This document shows positions 37,048-49,555 of a DNA stretch of 64,000 nt, one piece after another; within the stretch, counting starts at the first letter, position 1, and each line of letters begins with the position of its first letter. The position numbers were made by a program, and so were the translations under genes. The notes below the pieces were generated by a model. That model searched no databases and was not told the origin of the DNA. It was given only the letters and a program-made list of their open reading frames with translations. The stretch lies in assembly GCA_022496185.1 (NCBI GenBank), contig WTXG01000003.1:434001-498000 (forward strand), in the 5' to 3' direction. This stretch comes from Multifurca ochricompacta (taxonomy: Eukaryota; Basidiomycota; Agaricomycetes; Russulales; Russulaceae).

Positions 37048-37264
37048 TTATCCCTGTCGTTTGCTTCAATTCCAAGTTGCGCTGGCAAGTTGCGCTGGCG
37101 TTTGGCCACAATGACCGTTCGCCACACGCCACGGTGGCTGGCCGGGAACTGGGGCCGATCATGACCATCTAAACACGTGACCTTGCAGATAAGATCTTCC
37201 ATATAAAGCCATAAAGCCATAAAGCCATCAACATTTTCATCCCTTTTATTCCTCTTCATCCCGG
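37048..37264. promoter_or_regulatory. Divergent promoter, asparaginase / tryptophan synthase
   Basis: 217 bp. Contains CACGTG at 37174-37179 and a CATAAAGC tandem repeat (37203-37229). Both genes are in amino-acid metabolism, so joint control is plausible but unproven. Confidence 0.45.
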
Positions 37265-39917
37265 ATGGACGATATCAAAAAAGTATTCGCTAGAAAATAT
37301 GAGGAGGTAAAAATTATTATTTTTTGATACCTCCCCAACTTTGCAGTTTTTAAGTTTAGACATTATATAGGGCACCCCTGCACTGATCACTTTCGTGACG
37401 GCGGGGTACCCGACACCTCAAGATACCGTACCGGTCCTACTTGCTATGCAGGAGGGTGGCGCAGACATAATAGAACTTGGAGTGCCCTTCTCAGATCCCA
37501 TGGCTGACGGTCCTGCTATTCAAGAAACAAACAACGTATGTTTATGCTTAAGTATGCCTTTATCAAAGTCTCAAGTACTCGAGAAGGTTGCTCTGAAATA
37601 CAACGTCGACTATGCAACTTGTCTAAGCATGGTCAGAGAAGCCAGAAGCAGGGGGTTAAATGCTCCCGTAATTCTTATGGGTGGGTATATGCGCCCCCCT
37701 CTCTTTTTTCTCTCTAGAACTCATCTCGCGATTAAGGTTATTACAACCCTTTGCTTGCATATGGGGAACAGAAGGCAATTCAAGATGCGTTTGTGGCCGG
37801 CGCCAATGGCTTCATTGTCGTCGATTTACCCCCAGAAGAGGCTGTATCTTTCCGCGAGAAGTGCGCAATGGCCAGGTCAGTAAATATATGCTGCCCATGT
37901 GCCACACTTAACCTCGAGGTCCAGCATATCTTACGTGCCGCTCATCGCCCCATCCACTACTCTTCATCGCATTCGGTTCCTTGCCTCCATTGCTGACACC
38001 TTCATTTATGTTGTGTCCAAGGTAAAGTGGCTCAGTGGAAGAAGGGGTCACAGCTGACTCGAGATAGATGGGTACTACGGGATCTTCGGATACGGCTGCC
38101 TTGAATTCAGCACTTCCAGATATAATCACTCGCATAAAAGAGTATGCCACTGTCCCCCTCGCAGTTGGCTTCGGCGTATCAACACGCGAGCACTTCAATG
38201 TGATTGCGGACGCGGGTGCGGAGGGCGTCGTTGTTGGTAGTAGACTGGTATCTGTTATTAAACAAGCTCCTCCCTCTCAGATTGCTATCAAGGTGGAGGA
38301 ATATTGCCGTTCAATTAGTTTGAAGGGGCAAACCCAGCAATATTCTCTGACAAAAAGCGCAGGACAACTCGCGAAATCGGTTACGACTGCTGATCGTACC
38401 GAACTACCCAGTCAGAATTCGGCGCCTGAAACCGCCGTTCTTCCAACACGTTTCGGTCAGTTTGGTGGACAATATGTTCCAGAAGCTCTATTCGATTGCC
38501 TGGTCGAACTTGAGGAAGCCCACAAGTCCGCCATGGTGGACCCCGAGTTTTGGAAAGAATGGGAGGGTCTATTTAAATACATGAACCGTCCCTCAAACCT
38601 CTACTTCGCCGAGAAACTCACAAAACATGCTGGTGGTGCAAAGGTTTGGATGAAGCGAGAGGACCTGTCCGTTCTTCATTACACTGACGATATCTGGCTG
38701 ATGGATTTGCTTTAGCAATCATACAGGGTCACATAAAATCAATAATGCTATAGGACAAATCCTACTTGCTCGTAGAATAGGGAAATCGCGCATCATCGCT
38801 GAGACTGGCGCCGGTCAACATGGCGTCGCAACAGCTACTGTTTGCGCGCGGTTTGGCATGGAATGCGTCATCTATATGGGCGCCGAGGATGTACGCCGTC
38901 AGGCCTTGAATGTCTTCCGAATCGAAATGCTTGGTGCCAAGGTCTGCCGACCCTGGGGTGATGTGGATCGAACTGAGCTCATCTATGCATTCAGGTCATA
39001 CCTGTCCACTCGGGCTCCCGCACACTGAAGGATGCAGTTAACGAAGCCATGCGTGATTGGGTCACAAATCTTTCAACCACTCACTATTTAGTGGGTTCGG
39101 CCATTGGCCCTCACCCATTCCCCACTATTGTCCGCGACTTCCAACGCGTTATAGGCAAAGAGATTAAGCAACAGATGCAAGAGGCTAGAGGCAAGTTGCC
39201 AGATGTTGTTGTTGCGTGTGTCGGCGGAGGTAGCAACGCAATCGGAACCTTCTATGACTTTATCCCTGATGAACGGGTTCGGCTGGTCGGGGTTGAAGCT
39301 GGTGGCGAGGGTCAGTCAGATTCAGTTGACATACACAGTTTATCGACTCACCACGATTCTATATAGGCATCGATGGAGATAGACACAGGCCACTCTGTCA
39401 AAGGGGCAACCAGGAGTTCTTCACGGAGTACGAACTTACATTCTACAGTCTCCCGCGGGACAAATTATCGAAACACATTCCATCAGCGCTGGGCTTGACT
39501 ACCCCGGTGTTGGCCCAGAACATGCTTGGCTGAAAGATTCGGGACGTGCAGAATACGTGGTTGCGACAGATGAGGAGGCATTGAAAGGATTCCGTCTATG
39601 CACGCAATTAGAAGGCATCATTCCTGGTATGTCACTTTCTTGACGCAAGTACTGCGCGCTGAACATTCTGGTCCAAAAGCTCTCGAATCTGCACACGCCG
39701 TCTGGGAGGCTGTTCGGTTAGCGAAGACCTTGCCGCAAGACCAGGATGTTGTGCTAGTAAGTGCTCGTTACTACTTGTACCTCGAACCGGGAATCTCACT
39801 ACTTTGCTCACTTAGTGCCTGTCGGGACGCGGTGACAAGGATGTTGAACAAATTTCTCAGCTTCTCCCGGGGAAATGGGCTGACATTCTAGACTGGCATG
39901 TGTCAACTTTAAAGTAG
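37265..39917 (+). CDS. TRP5: Bifunctional tryptophan synthase (alpha-beta fusion)
   Basis: Catalyses the last two steps of tryptophan synthesis. Alpha domain: ATG 37265 ([14 protein letters not shown]), intron, then [32 protein letters not shown] (Glu and Asp catalytic positions), [26 protein letters not shown]. Beta domain: [35 protein letters not shown] with the PLP lysine near 38735, [33 protein letters not shown] and C-terminal [30 protein letters not shown], stop 39915-39917. One base is missing at 39388-39389 ([17 protein letters not shown]). At least nine introns. The fungal alpha-linker-beta order is intact. Confidence 0.95.
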
Positions 39918-40057
39918 TAGTTAACATAAATTAAATTATGGTATGTATGTCTGTATATCACGTGTCTCTCCACAGCACTCTTCCCGTCCGTCCCTCGTCC
40001 GTCTTTCGTCCGTCTTCTTCATCTTTGGCGTGGCGTCCCGTCCCCAAACTGAATAAA

Positions 40058-41520
40058 ATGGCCACTGAGCCTCAAACTGCGGCAGGGCAACGTCCTGTAG
40101 AAGCACTTGCTGCGAAGCTGAGGAGACGGTATACTCTTCTGCCTTCAATTCTCAGGTTAAAATACGGCGTTAAAACCAATCACTATCAGCCAGGTAGTTG
40201 GGTCCCGCGAGACAGCGCTAGAGACAGCACTCGTCCTGCGCCAGGTTGTATCAAAAGCGCGATTCCAGAATATCAATCAGCTAGTAGAGATTATTAGAAG
40301 CGTGGGGCAAAAGCTAATAGAGGCTCAGCCAAAAGGTGCCTACCACTTCCTGCCTGGTACTTACCAACACATGCAAACAACGCAATAATATTCCAGAGCA
40401 TACTGTTGGCAATACGGTCCGCAAGCTACTTCATCATATTCGTGAGGAATACAATAACGCATCCAAAGGCAAAGCCACGGCATCTGTGAATGAGTTCTCG
40501 ATCGCAAACTTTGTGCTGCAGGGTCAACCGCGCAGGCAGATTGCTGCGCTAAAGGGGGAATCGACACTCGTCCTAAAAGAAGACGATTTAGATGATCCCG
40601 ACTCATTCGCCCGTACCTTGAAGCCCGTTGTAATGGAAGCAATACAAGATATCCTCGATGAACTCGAGACCGTATATGATAACATTGGGAAGAGTGCCAA
40701 GGACCACATACATTCCGAGTCCGTACTTTTTTTGCTTTTTTTCTATCTCTTCGTCTGGCGCAGTGCCGACAGATCACCACTAGCGAAATTATTTTGACGA
40801 TTGGCAGATCGAAGACGGTAGAAACGTATCTAAAGTCTGCAGCGCATTATCATAAATTCACGGTCATTGTTGCTGAAAGCGGTCCTTCGTGAGTCTTGAG
40901 TTTGCTACCCCGTTCAGTGTGACATGCTTATTCCACACGCCCTCTATCGAAGCTATGGAGGCCATGACATGGCACGTTCGCTATCCTCCTCAGGAATTTC
41001 CACGTTTCTCGTTCCTGATTCATCGATCTACGCACTCATGTCTCGTGTCAGCAAAGTCATTCTCGGGGCCATGCTATTCTTGCAAATGGTGGCATGTTTG
41101 CTCTTACGGGCTCCCTTCTGACAGCAACTGCAGCCCGCGCACACAGCACACCGGTAATGGTGTGCGCGGGACAGTTCAAGCTGACACCGCTATGGAATCT
41201 TTATCACGAGTATGGTGCATTGGACTTTGCTGATCCGAGCAGTGTACTTGGGTTTGAGGAAGGTGAACTTGTCGACAAGGTTGACGTTGTGAACCCATAC
41301 TATGACTATGTTCGCCCCGACCTGGTCAATGTATATGTTACAAACGAGTACGTGCGTCTACTTTGATCGTCCGCCCACCTTACCCCGTCCTCTTCAGCGG
41401 AGATCACCCGCCACCTTCCATGTACCGGTGAGTGGGTAGTCCTACAACACGTGTACCCGAATGCTTAATAAATCTAGCCTCGTCAAAGAGTCATATGATG
41501 ACGAAGACAATGAATTCTGA
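40058..41520 (+). CDS. GCD7: Translation initiation factor eIF2B subunit beta
   Basis: Regulatory subunit of the GDP-exchange factor for eIF2. ATG 40058 (MATEPQTAAGQRPVEALAAKLRRR), intron 40131-40194 region, then ETALVLRQVVSKARFQNINQLVEIIRSVG, PEHTVGNTVRKLLHHIREEY, LQGQPRRQIAALKGES, LKPVVMEAIQDILDELETVYDNI, ILTIGRSKTVETYLKSAAHYHKFTVIVAE, YGGHDMARSLSSSGISTFLVPDSSIYALMSRVSKVILG, TPVMVCAGQFKLTPLW and a C-terminal acidic tail DEDNEF (stop 41518-41520). One C appears missing at 41069-41070 (ILGA|HAILANGG). Four or more introns. Confidence 0.93.
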
Positions 41521-41637
41521 GTGTATATAGGTTATCACAGATATGTTGTAGCGGTATGTATTGTTACCATGTTACCATGGACTTTGCCGTATCACACGAT
41601 AGATATAGGCGTCGATAAAACTTGGGATATGTACACA
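41521..41637. other. Convergent gap, GCD7 / GUF1
   Basis: 117 bp between stop codons; the two 3' UTRs very probably overlap. Confidence 0.5.
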
Positions 41638-44597
41638 TCAAGAGCGTCTGTTGCTCAGGATGTCGAAGAAAGCCTCTTGGGGAAGCTCCACGCGCCCGAT
41701 CCTCTTCATTTTGCGTTTCGCTTCTTTTTGGTTTTCTAGGTGTTTCATTTTACGTTCATAATGTCCTGACAAACCGCACCCATCAGTCCCCCCACGTGGG
41801 TGTCACGCCGTGAAATTGACGCACCTCCATACAAACCAGCGGTTACATCCGCCCGCAAGGCTGATAGGGTCTCACGGGCTATGACCTTCTTGCCCACTAC
41901 AGCTTGAATGGGAACCTCGAACAACTGCCGAGGAATGACTTTGTCTAAAGAGCAATCACATGAACATCAGCCTCGTTCAAACAGTGATTACGGGATTAAC
42001 ACGACTCACGAAGCTTTTTTACCCACATCCTCCCTATCGCCTGCTCAGCGCTCCGATGTACGATCAGCGCCAGGGCATCGACTGGCCTATTGTTGAGCAA
42101 GAAGATCATCTGACCAGGTACCCTTAAAAATGTGAGGCAACTTCTGTGAAACTATAATGGGTACCTTCACAAGATTACTCTGTTTGTAGCCAGCATCTTC
42201 ATAACTTGCGGTCGTATCGGATTAGCCATGGGCCGACCGTCGCTCAGAATCCAGTCACTTACTCAAAACTAGCAAACCCCGAACTACGGCTCTTCAGTTT
42301 GTCAAAAAAGTCCGTCACAATTTCGCTTAGAGGAATGGTGCACGTCAACATGACACGGTTTGACACTTCTCCTGAGGACTCTAGGTAACGGTGATCAAAG
42401 TCCTCCGCTCTGTGCTCAAAGCAAAGGTCCATCATCTCGCCGAGATATTCTGTTTGTCACTCAGTTGGTGACATTGGTCTCAACAGGGGTCCAACAAACC
42501 TTCCGGAACAATTATGCTAGCCTTCGCGATTGGCTCTGGACTTCGCGGACTTGCGCAGACGTGTCTACAACGTCCGGAAAGTCCGTTGGATTACTTACGA
42601 CGACCGTGCGGTCCTTGTACACCACTACGAGCATGTTAGTTCTCACGCTGGTTCGGTGATCCGAGGACAAACCTCGATAGGGTACGGTCGGCGCTGTGAC
42701 TACGATATTTGTGTCATATTCGTCTTCAAGTCGTTGTCGGAAGACATCCATGTGCAAGGATCCAAGAAACCCCAGTCGACAACCCTGTCCCAGGGCTGCC
42801 GAAGATTCCCGTTGGACGGTGACACTGCGATCTGTCAATACGAGCTGTTCGCGAGGTCATTTGCAGTTACGTTCGGTCCGCTTTGACGAACCACTGTACC
42901 CTCTTTATGGATTCTTCTAGCTTGGGGAAGTCGTTGGATTGCACAGGATATATACCGGCATAGACCTGTCGGTATTCTACATCGTATGAGCACACCCTCA
43001 ATCTATCGAGAGATGAACAGACCATGGCCTTGGCAGGTTGAAAGCCAGGCAAAGGTTCGACCACTTCCCCGACACGATGCAGTGTATCACCAATGTGAGC
43101 TATACGGCGCTACAATGAGTGTGATTTGACGTGCATTTCTGAGAACGAACTTTACCCTCAGAAGATTGCTTCATGTTACAAGCCATGTAGCCGACCTGTC
43201 CTGGAAGCAGTTGGGCGGTAGAAATTCTTCTGGATGCATGATACCTAATTCGGTAATTTCATACTTTTTTCGGGTATGGCAAGATGCTACTCTGTCCCCT
43301 TCAGAGGTTTTTTAATTGAATCCTTAGCGAGTAGTTGGAAATAACGTACCTTTACGGAGTACCCCATCCTGAATGCTGACAAGAGAAATCACTCCACGAT
43401 ACCTATCATATCTTCAAGAGTGTCATAGAACATTGGTCAGCGCGGACAGAGCGCGCGCGATACTCACGAGGAGTCGAATAGAAAAGCTTTCAAATTTCCC
43501 GTTATTTCTCCAGACGGAGGAGGAATGCGTTCCACGATCGCTTGTAAGACGGCACTAATCCCCTCTCCCGTTTTTGCAGATATATGTAAAACGTCAGCAG
43601 GATTGATACCAAAAATTGAATGGATTTGGGCTTTGACTCTTTCAGGCTGGGCAGCTGGTAGGTCTATCTGCATGCCAACAAGTTGAGACCGGTTCATGAT
43701 CACAAGACGGATACGGACCTTGTTTAAAACTGGGATCACCCGCAGTCCTCTTTCCTTTGCTGCATAAAACACCGATAAAGACTGCGCTTGAACGCCCTGG
43801 CTTGCATCAACAAGTAGAAGTGCACCTTGGCAGGCGGCCATTGAGCGGGAAACCTCCCACGAAAAATCAACATGACCCTATAGTGGACAGGTAAACGATA
43901 GACGGCCAAAAGTAGAGAAGAGCGCCATGTACGGGAGTATCAATGAGGTTTAGAAGATAGCTACGTTCTTCCTGTTGATAGAACATACTAAAGCCGGTCA
44001 ACACGTAGTCATGGGGTTTGGAGAACAGCCCAGCATGACTAACCTCGCCGTCTGCGCCTTCACTGCGAATACGATCAGTCGAGAAATCTAATTCATGTTA
44101 CCCGCTTTAACTTGCCCGTGATCCCTCTCTCTCGCTCAACCTTTAGTTTGTCTAAAACTTGCTGATTTGCACCCTTTGAGTTTACGTTGATGGTGCCAGT
44201 CATCTGTCCATGCCGTCAGAGAAACGAGGCGAAGATGCACGCAACGAACACACCTCCAAAAGTCTGTCGGCGAGAGTAGATTTCCCATGGTCTACGAAAA
44301 GTCATTTCGTGCAAGTGACACAGGTAGCCTCTGAAGTGACTGACCTATATGTGCTATGATGGAGAAGTTGCTGTAATTTCAACATAATTAACCCAGAGTT
44401 TAAGATCTGAAAAATTGAGCCCACCGAATATTATTGCAAGGAAATTCTTCCAGAGAAACGAGCGATGGTGGTGCGGCTGGCAATGGTAAACATATGACAG
44501 CTGAGGTGCAGAATGCAGGGTAGGTCTGCCAGGTCGGTTGATGGCATAACCTTTTCGAGACTGTTCTACGAAGTGTAACTGGACATCTCAGGCGCAT
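41638..44597 (-). CDS. GUF1: GUF1, mitochondrial translation factor (LepA/EF4 family)
   Basis: Ribosome-associated GTPase that promotes back-translocation in mitochondria. Best start is ATG 44597 ([20 protein letters not shown]), an Arg-rich presequence; an upstream in-frame ATG exists at 44693. Intron phases give [25 protein letters not shown] (G1) near 44300, [32 protein letters not shown] (G3 region) near 43850, VIPVLNK (G4), [18 protein letters not shown], then [32 protein letters not shown] and the LepA C-terminal end [38 protein letters not shown], stop 41640-41638. Exons between 42100 and 42500 and between 43060 and 43370 were not all placed. Confidence 0.9.
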
Positions 44598-44776
44598 GTC
44601 TGATATGTTGAGTGCTTGAAGACGCCTACGACGCCTACGACGGATGAACGCGTCGCGGTCGTGTCGTGACTGTGAGTGATAAATTGATGACAAATCTCAA
44701 ACTAAATAGATTGACGCGTCTCGTCTGGCGCTCAGCCGCCATCTGCCATTGACTCTGTGTCTCAACTTAACCTACA
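44598..44776. promoter_or_regulatory. Divergent promoter, GUF1 / Cwf18
   Basis: 179 bp between the preferred starts (83 bp if GUF1 starts at 44693); contains GACGCCTAC direct repeats near 44620. Confidence 0.4.
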
Positions 44777-45417
44777 ATGTCTCTCGCTGAAGCCTCAGAA
44801 GCGCGAAAAGTGCGCTTGCTTGCCTTGAGAAAGATAAGGGTAGGAGAAGACACTGAGGATGCCCAGTACTCTCTCTCTTGTTTTAATTCAAGCACATGCT
44901 GATAGCGCGTGTCTCAAGTGGGGATGCCAAAGTACCTGCCTTGGCGAATCGAAATTTCGACCCCCAAACACGAACCTTGCGCAAATATAATGCCGACATA
45001 GTGATGGAAGACAGTGTGGAGAACAACATCCAGGGCTTAGCGGAGCAGATCATCGCCGAAGATGAAGCAAAAAGAGCCCAAGATTTGGTATAAGTTGTTT
45101 CCTTTCCATTGAAATTCTTATCTGTCCAACATATATACACGCGTAGGATCTCCTGAACATAGCCCCAAAACGGCTGAACTGGGATCTCAAACGAGAAATG
45201 GAAAGGAAGTTGGCGAGATTGGAAAGGCAGACGCAGCAGGCTATCCACACACTTATTCGTATGCCCGATCTTACTCACTCCCTCGTTTCGTCCCCTCACG
45301 TGTGTTACGCTAGGGCAACGGCTTGCCGCGCAAAAGGGCCAGTCAGATGATCTTGTTGGTGCCATGCAGGCTGCAGCAAATGCTGACGATGGCCCACTTT
45401 CTGACGACGATGATTAA
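44777..45417 (+). CDS. Cwf18/CCDC12-like spliceosome-associated protein
   Basis: ATG 44777 opens MSLAEASEARKVRLLALRKI. After introns the protein reads NRNFDPQTRTLRKYNADI, VENNIQGLAEQIIAEDEAKRAQDLDLLNIAPKRLNWDLKREMERKLARLERQTQQAIHTLIR, and QRLAAQKGQSDDL with an acidic end DGPLSDDDD (stop 45415-45417). The NIAPKR-NWDLKR block is diagnostic of the Cwf18/CCDC12 family, which binds the Prp19/activated spliceosome. About 165 residues, normal length. Introns near 44840-44894, 45091-45147 and 45259-45314. Confidence 0.93.
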
Positions 45418-45589
45418 ATGAACGCTCTCCGTACTTTTGTATTCCCAGCGTCCTCGTTCAACACAACAAAGTGTGCTGATGAAGACGTGAAGTAGGGTAT
45501 AAAACATTATTACACGCCATGATATTGCGCTGTCCATTGGCAAGAATTCACAATTCACGGTTTCACCTAGCCAACATCAACACCTTGCC
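45418..45589. other. Convergent gap, Cwf18 / WOPR gene
   Basis: 172 bp, no ORF; shared 3' UTR space. Confidence 0.5.
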
Positions 45590-46526
45590 CTACATGACGT
45601 GGCGAGAATTCAACATCTGAATGATACGTTGGTCTTCCGCATGTCTAGAATCAGGTCCCCTTCTTGGGATATGTGGATCGTAATACTGTGGCGCTACCGC
45701 CACTGCAGGGAAGGCAGCTCTGTTGACGAATCCGCCATCCGCGAACCCGAAGCTGGATTCGGTACGTTGGGGACCGTCGGTCCGCGGGCATAAGGTGGCG
45801 GCGACGAAGGCGGCGACGCTCGCAAGCCTGCGTCTGAGTTTCTTGTCCTTGCCTTCCCACTCCTATAAATCCCTGCTGGCACGGTCACCCCGCGCAAGAC
45901 GGGATCTTGGTCTATGGTCGGAATTTGGTGTAGATCCGCGTATGTGAAGTATGCCGTTAGATGCCATTTTCGGGGCTTTGCCTCGAGATTTTCGAGAACC
46001 CAAGCAGAATACGCCTGCTTGACAAGTCCTAGTGGGTGATGCTCACTCCTGTCGTAATGCGAAAGTGCTGGTGATATGGGCCCACTCCTCGCTATCCCGT
46101 CGACAAATCGAAAATTCCCTGATGACCTGGGCCAAGTCAGGTTTTACGCGGGCTTGGCCAGTAACGCTAGCACTCACCGCGAAGCATGATCGCTTGTACG
46201 TGTGTCATCTGATGGTAATTTCTCGTCATAGAATAAATACGGCTAATTACTGGTCGGCACGGCTGGGAAGCGGTCAAACTCATTCGACTCACTTCGCGCA
46301 TGCGGGATTGGCTCCACACGCGTCCATCCGTCCATCTTTTCAAGCCCAAGTCGTCGTCACTCTCTTCCCAGACGAAAATAGCTCCCGAGGTGATGTACAT
46401 CGACCTCTCGACCTCGTTGAGGCGACGTGTGACAGGTCGGAGTAAGCCTTGTCGCACGGCCTCGAAAACGATGTGTGCATCATGCGCATCACGAACGTGA
46501 AGACGACTATGTGATGGTCGCTGCAT
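45590..46526 (-). CDS. WOPR-domain (Gti1/Pac2) transcriptional regulator
   Basis: WOPR proteins bind DNA and act as master switches of fungal morphology and mating. ATG 46526 (MQRPSHSRLHVRDAHDAHIVFEAV) is the typical basidiomycete start. The first WOPR half continues TRRLNEVERSMYITSGAIFVWEE and LKRWTDGRVWSQSRMRE; intron to PYLFYDEK; intron to a Ser/His-rich hinge; the second half reads LGLVKQAYSAWVLENLEAKPRKWHLTAYFTYADLHQIPTI and DPVLRGVTVPAGIY. The tail is Pro/Ser rich and ends RIIQMLNSRHVM (TAG 45592-45590). All splice joins keep frame, so this gene is intact. The upstream gap of 1.4 kb fits the long promoters of WOPR regulators. Confidence 0.9.
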
Positions 46527-47922
46527 GGAACGAACAGGAGAGGTTGGACGTAGGAAACGCCCAATCCTGGTGGCATGGCCTTTTTAAATGGCGGAAAGTA
46601 CCGCTTCCATGGCTTGAGAATTTCGTACTTCGTGAGATGAACCGCTAATTGCTCAGCGAACGTTGCGGGTTTGGAAGTGATAAGGTGCGGTCTTCCACTG
46701 CGGTTTTCCACTGTGAGCCACCCGGGAACGGCGCAGAAATTCGGCCATGTGCTAAGCTATTGATCTCCGGTTAGTCGGTCCTCAGTGACCAGACATGATT
46801 TCTGCTTCCGGGTCGGTCTCCGAAGCTCTTTCAGAAATTATGTTTTTGTTCATGTCGCCTCTTCAATTCCGGCATCACGCCGCCCTTTTAGGGTGGGTGC
46901 AAAAGGGCGCCTAGTCGAAGGATACAAGGGCGCATACCTCTCTCGTTGAAACTTGAATGGTACGACGAGGAAGGAAATAAGGTGTTCCCCGTTAGATTTC
47001 AATCATGCACCCATACGATATGATTATGATATGAGAAAGCAGGAAATACGAAACTGAAAAACCGAAAAATAAGGCAACTCCACACTTATGTTACGCGGAA
47101 CCTTTTGGGCTAGTCAATGCTCGGGTTCGGGTTCGGGGTAACCGTAAGTTGTTTGATCATATCTGCACTTCTCAAGGTGGATCTTTCTCGGCCCGTTCCT
47201 TTACTTCAGTTCAAGAGTCCCTCTTCCATCCATGCGAACCTCAGATCAGCGTTTAAAGTCGTGAGCAGGATTCCGAAACGCCCTCTCTCTCTCCGTTCTC
47301 TGCGTCTAGCGTAGCGTGTTGGGGGAAGTGAGTTAAGCCGACAGCCGGAGAGAGAAAGAGTGAGTGAGAGAGAACGGAGACTGTATACGTCACACGCGGG
47401 AGACAAAGGCGAAAATCTACCCATTTAGACGACGTGCGGGGTTTTCGACTTGCGAATTGGACATTTGGCTGGGACCAGGTGCGGCGATTGGTCGTGACGG
47501 TGAACTGCATAAAATTTCCACTGAAGGCAACCGAGTTGAAGACATGAAACAAGGTTGTAATCGTGCCTTGTATTAACATCGGGACCTGCTCTTTAAAGGC
47601 TTGTTCCATTGTCCGTGCTCGCTCGAAAGAAGAGGGGACAGGCGGCCAGTCGACTCAATTCGATTCGGAGGAAAAGTGGACTTAAGCGTGAGTTATACAA
47701 GAAAGGAAATGAATAAACAAATCAAAACATTCGTGCGAAAGTATTACCCGTTAATTTCCAATAAGCTTCCACTATCCCACCAACTATACTATACCATGCC
47801 ATTACCCACATACTCATACTCATACTCATCACTCATACTCACACCCATACCATCACTCATCACTACATTCATCATCGCGACAACGACTTGCCCACTCTTT
47901 CTCTCGTGTGTCCTACTTTTAG
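46527..47922. other. Long intergenic region between WOPR and elongin A genes
   Basis: About 1.4 kb. A minus-strand ORF at 47253-47609 (starts MEQAFKEQVPMLIQ) has no recognised domain and was not called. TACTCATACTCATACTCA repeats lie at 47807-47860. Likely the divergent upstream regions of both genes. Confidence 0.5.
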
Positions 47923-49229
47923 ATGTCATCGGAAATTGACCCACCTTGTAGATCTCTTGTCTACTATTGTCGTCGAGGTTAGCTCGCATTTTGGCTTCCT
48001 TTCCTTTCCTTTCCTTTCCTTTGTTCATCATTCGTTCGGTTAGTTGCAGCTGCTCACGTCGATGGTGAGCACAAGCTAAACTTGATGAACAAGTATCATG
48101 GTCTCAGTCCTTCCTCCTTTTGAAGAATTTGTTAGCCTGGGAGATTCAATCTCATATGAGCTAGTCCGTCCTATTCTAGAGTCTTGCTCTGCCGATAACC
48201 TGCGGCGGCTTGAAGATGCCACCCCAGTCAGCCATTTATATTTCGGTTATATTCTCTCTTCCTAGTTAACTCCATCGCCCAGCATTTGCGAGCTAACACG
48301 GATGGTACGATTTATTCCTTGTGTGAGTGGTTAAAGCGCTCATACTCTGTCAGACCTATGGAGGCAACAGTGTTTCCGTGAGCATCCAACTGAGGTAGTC
48401 GAGTTCTCTTCTGGCTCATTAGCCTCTCCGAAACTATGGAGGGATGTGTTCTTCGTAGGTGGCTTCAGCCACGCTTAAAGGTCAATCTCTCACGTATTGG
48501 TAGGATCTCCGTGCGAGAAAAGAAAGACGACTGGAAGAGATAAGCGCACGGATGAAGAACCAACGACTTGAAGCTGAAGAACGCAAGAAACAGAAAGAGA
48601 TCAAACTCACAGATCGCGTCCCGCCAATGAAACGAACACGAGGATGTGAGTTTGAATTTTTATCGCGATGCCTGATTGTTTGCGACGCGCCTGATGTCTA
48701 TATATCAGGGTCTTCTGCTCCACATCAGAAGAGTCTCTTTCAAAAAACCCGAAGTGAAGCGTCAAAAATACAGAGGACGATGTTTGAGCCATCTATGCGA
48801 CCTCCCATGCCGACCGTTCAGACCATTCGCCAGCGTGTTCGGGATGCTGTGCCACCAGCACCTTCACTATCACTATCACTATCACCATCACCATCACCAT
48901 CACACTCAACCTCTGGTACTCGTGTGATCGTACGACCGGTACCCAACCTCGACCCAGGAGGACATAGAGTGCTAGCTGGATCCCGATCCCCTGCGGTGGC
49001 AGAAAAGAAATCAAGGTCAAGTAGTCCGAGTCACAATAGGTCGCTCAGACCATCATCTGCTTCTCAAACTCAAACAGAAACATTAGCATTATTAGAATCC
49101 TCAAAGCCACCTTCTGTCAGCGCTAGCGCCAAGAAAGAACCAACGTGTTCACTTTTTATGCCGAAACATCGCGCTCATTCACAGCTGACCGCTCGTTTGG
49201 TTCCTTCTAGTGCTTCTCCGACCAAGTGA
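47923..49229 (+). CDS. Elongin A-like (RNA polymerase II elongation / Cul3-type ligase adaptor)
   Basis: ATG 47923 (MSSEIDPPCRSLVYYCRR); intron 47978-48043 joins to VAAAHVD; intron 48065-48107 to the BC-box/F-box-like block EFVSLGDSISYELVRPILESCSADNLRRLED. Next come LWRQQCFREHP, SPKLWRDVFF, then DLRARKERRLEEISARMKNQRLEAEERKKQKEIKLTDRVPPMKRTRG, the elongin A signature. The C-terminus is disordered, with a Ser-Leu and Ser-Pro dipeptide run (48862-48900) and Arg/Ser/Pro stretches to the stop at 49229. The join near 48219-48265 is one base out of phase. Elongin A forms SIII with elongins B/C; no other subunit is nearby. Confidence 0.85.
48000..48025 (+). repeat. (TTTCC)n repeat serving as intronic polypyrimidine tract
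   Basis: Five copies of TTTCC lie just upstream of the acceptor TTCGGTTAG in the first intron of the elongin A gene. Confidence 0.85.
48862..48905 (+). repeat. Coding TCACTA/TCACCA hexamer repeat (Ser-Leu/Ser-Pro)
   Basis: In-frame TCACTA repeats change into TCACCA repeats, encoding alternating SL and SP dipeptides in the disordered C-terminal part of elongin A. Confidence 0.9.
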
Positions 49230-49555
49230 TACATGTAACCGTTTCACCTTCACTTTCACTTTCACTTTCACTTCATGTCACTTGTCACACAAACACAACG
49301 CATCACCTTTTGTGTGGTCTTGAAATAGATTTAATATTTACCTTTTTTTTACCTTTGCTAGCTAGCTACTATTATAATAACAAACAGTCTACATGCAGGT
49401 CGTGGTGATTGTGAATGCTCAAAGGCTAAAAACGTAACGTAACGTAACGCAACGTAGATGTGCGAATAATGCAAACAGGACGGATGGTAAGTGTGTATGT
49501 GTATGTATGTATGTATATGACTTGAGACATGACAGTGGGGTGGGGGGAAATAGAC
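49230..49555. other. Convergent intergenic region, elongin A / GID7
   Basis: 326 bp with a TTTCAC repeat near 49246-49275 and an ACGTA tandem (49433-49453). No ORF supported. Confidence 0.5.

Noticed and set aside
47253..47609. Minus-strand ORF starting MEQAFKEQVPMLIQ
   Set aside because: 118 codons, no recognised domain, biased composition after codon 60, overlaps repeats. Not enough to call a gene.
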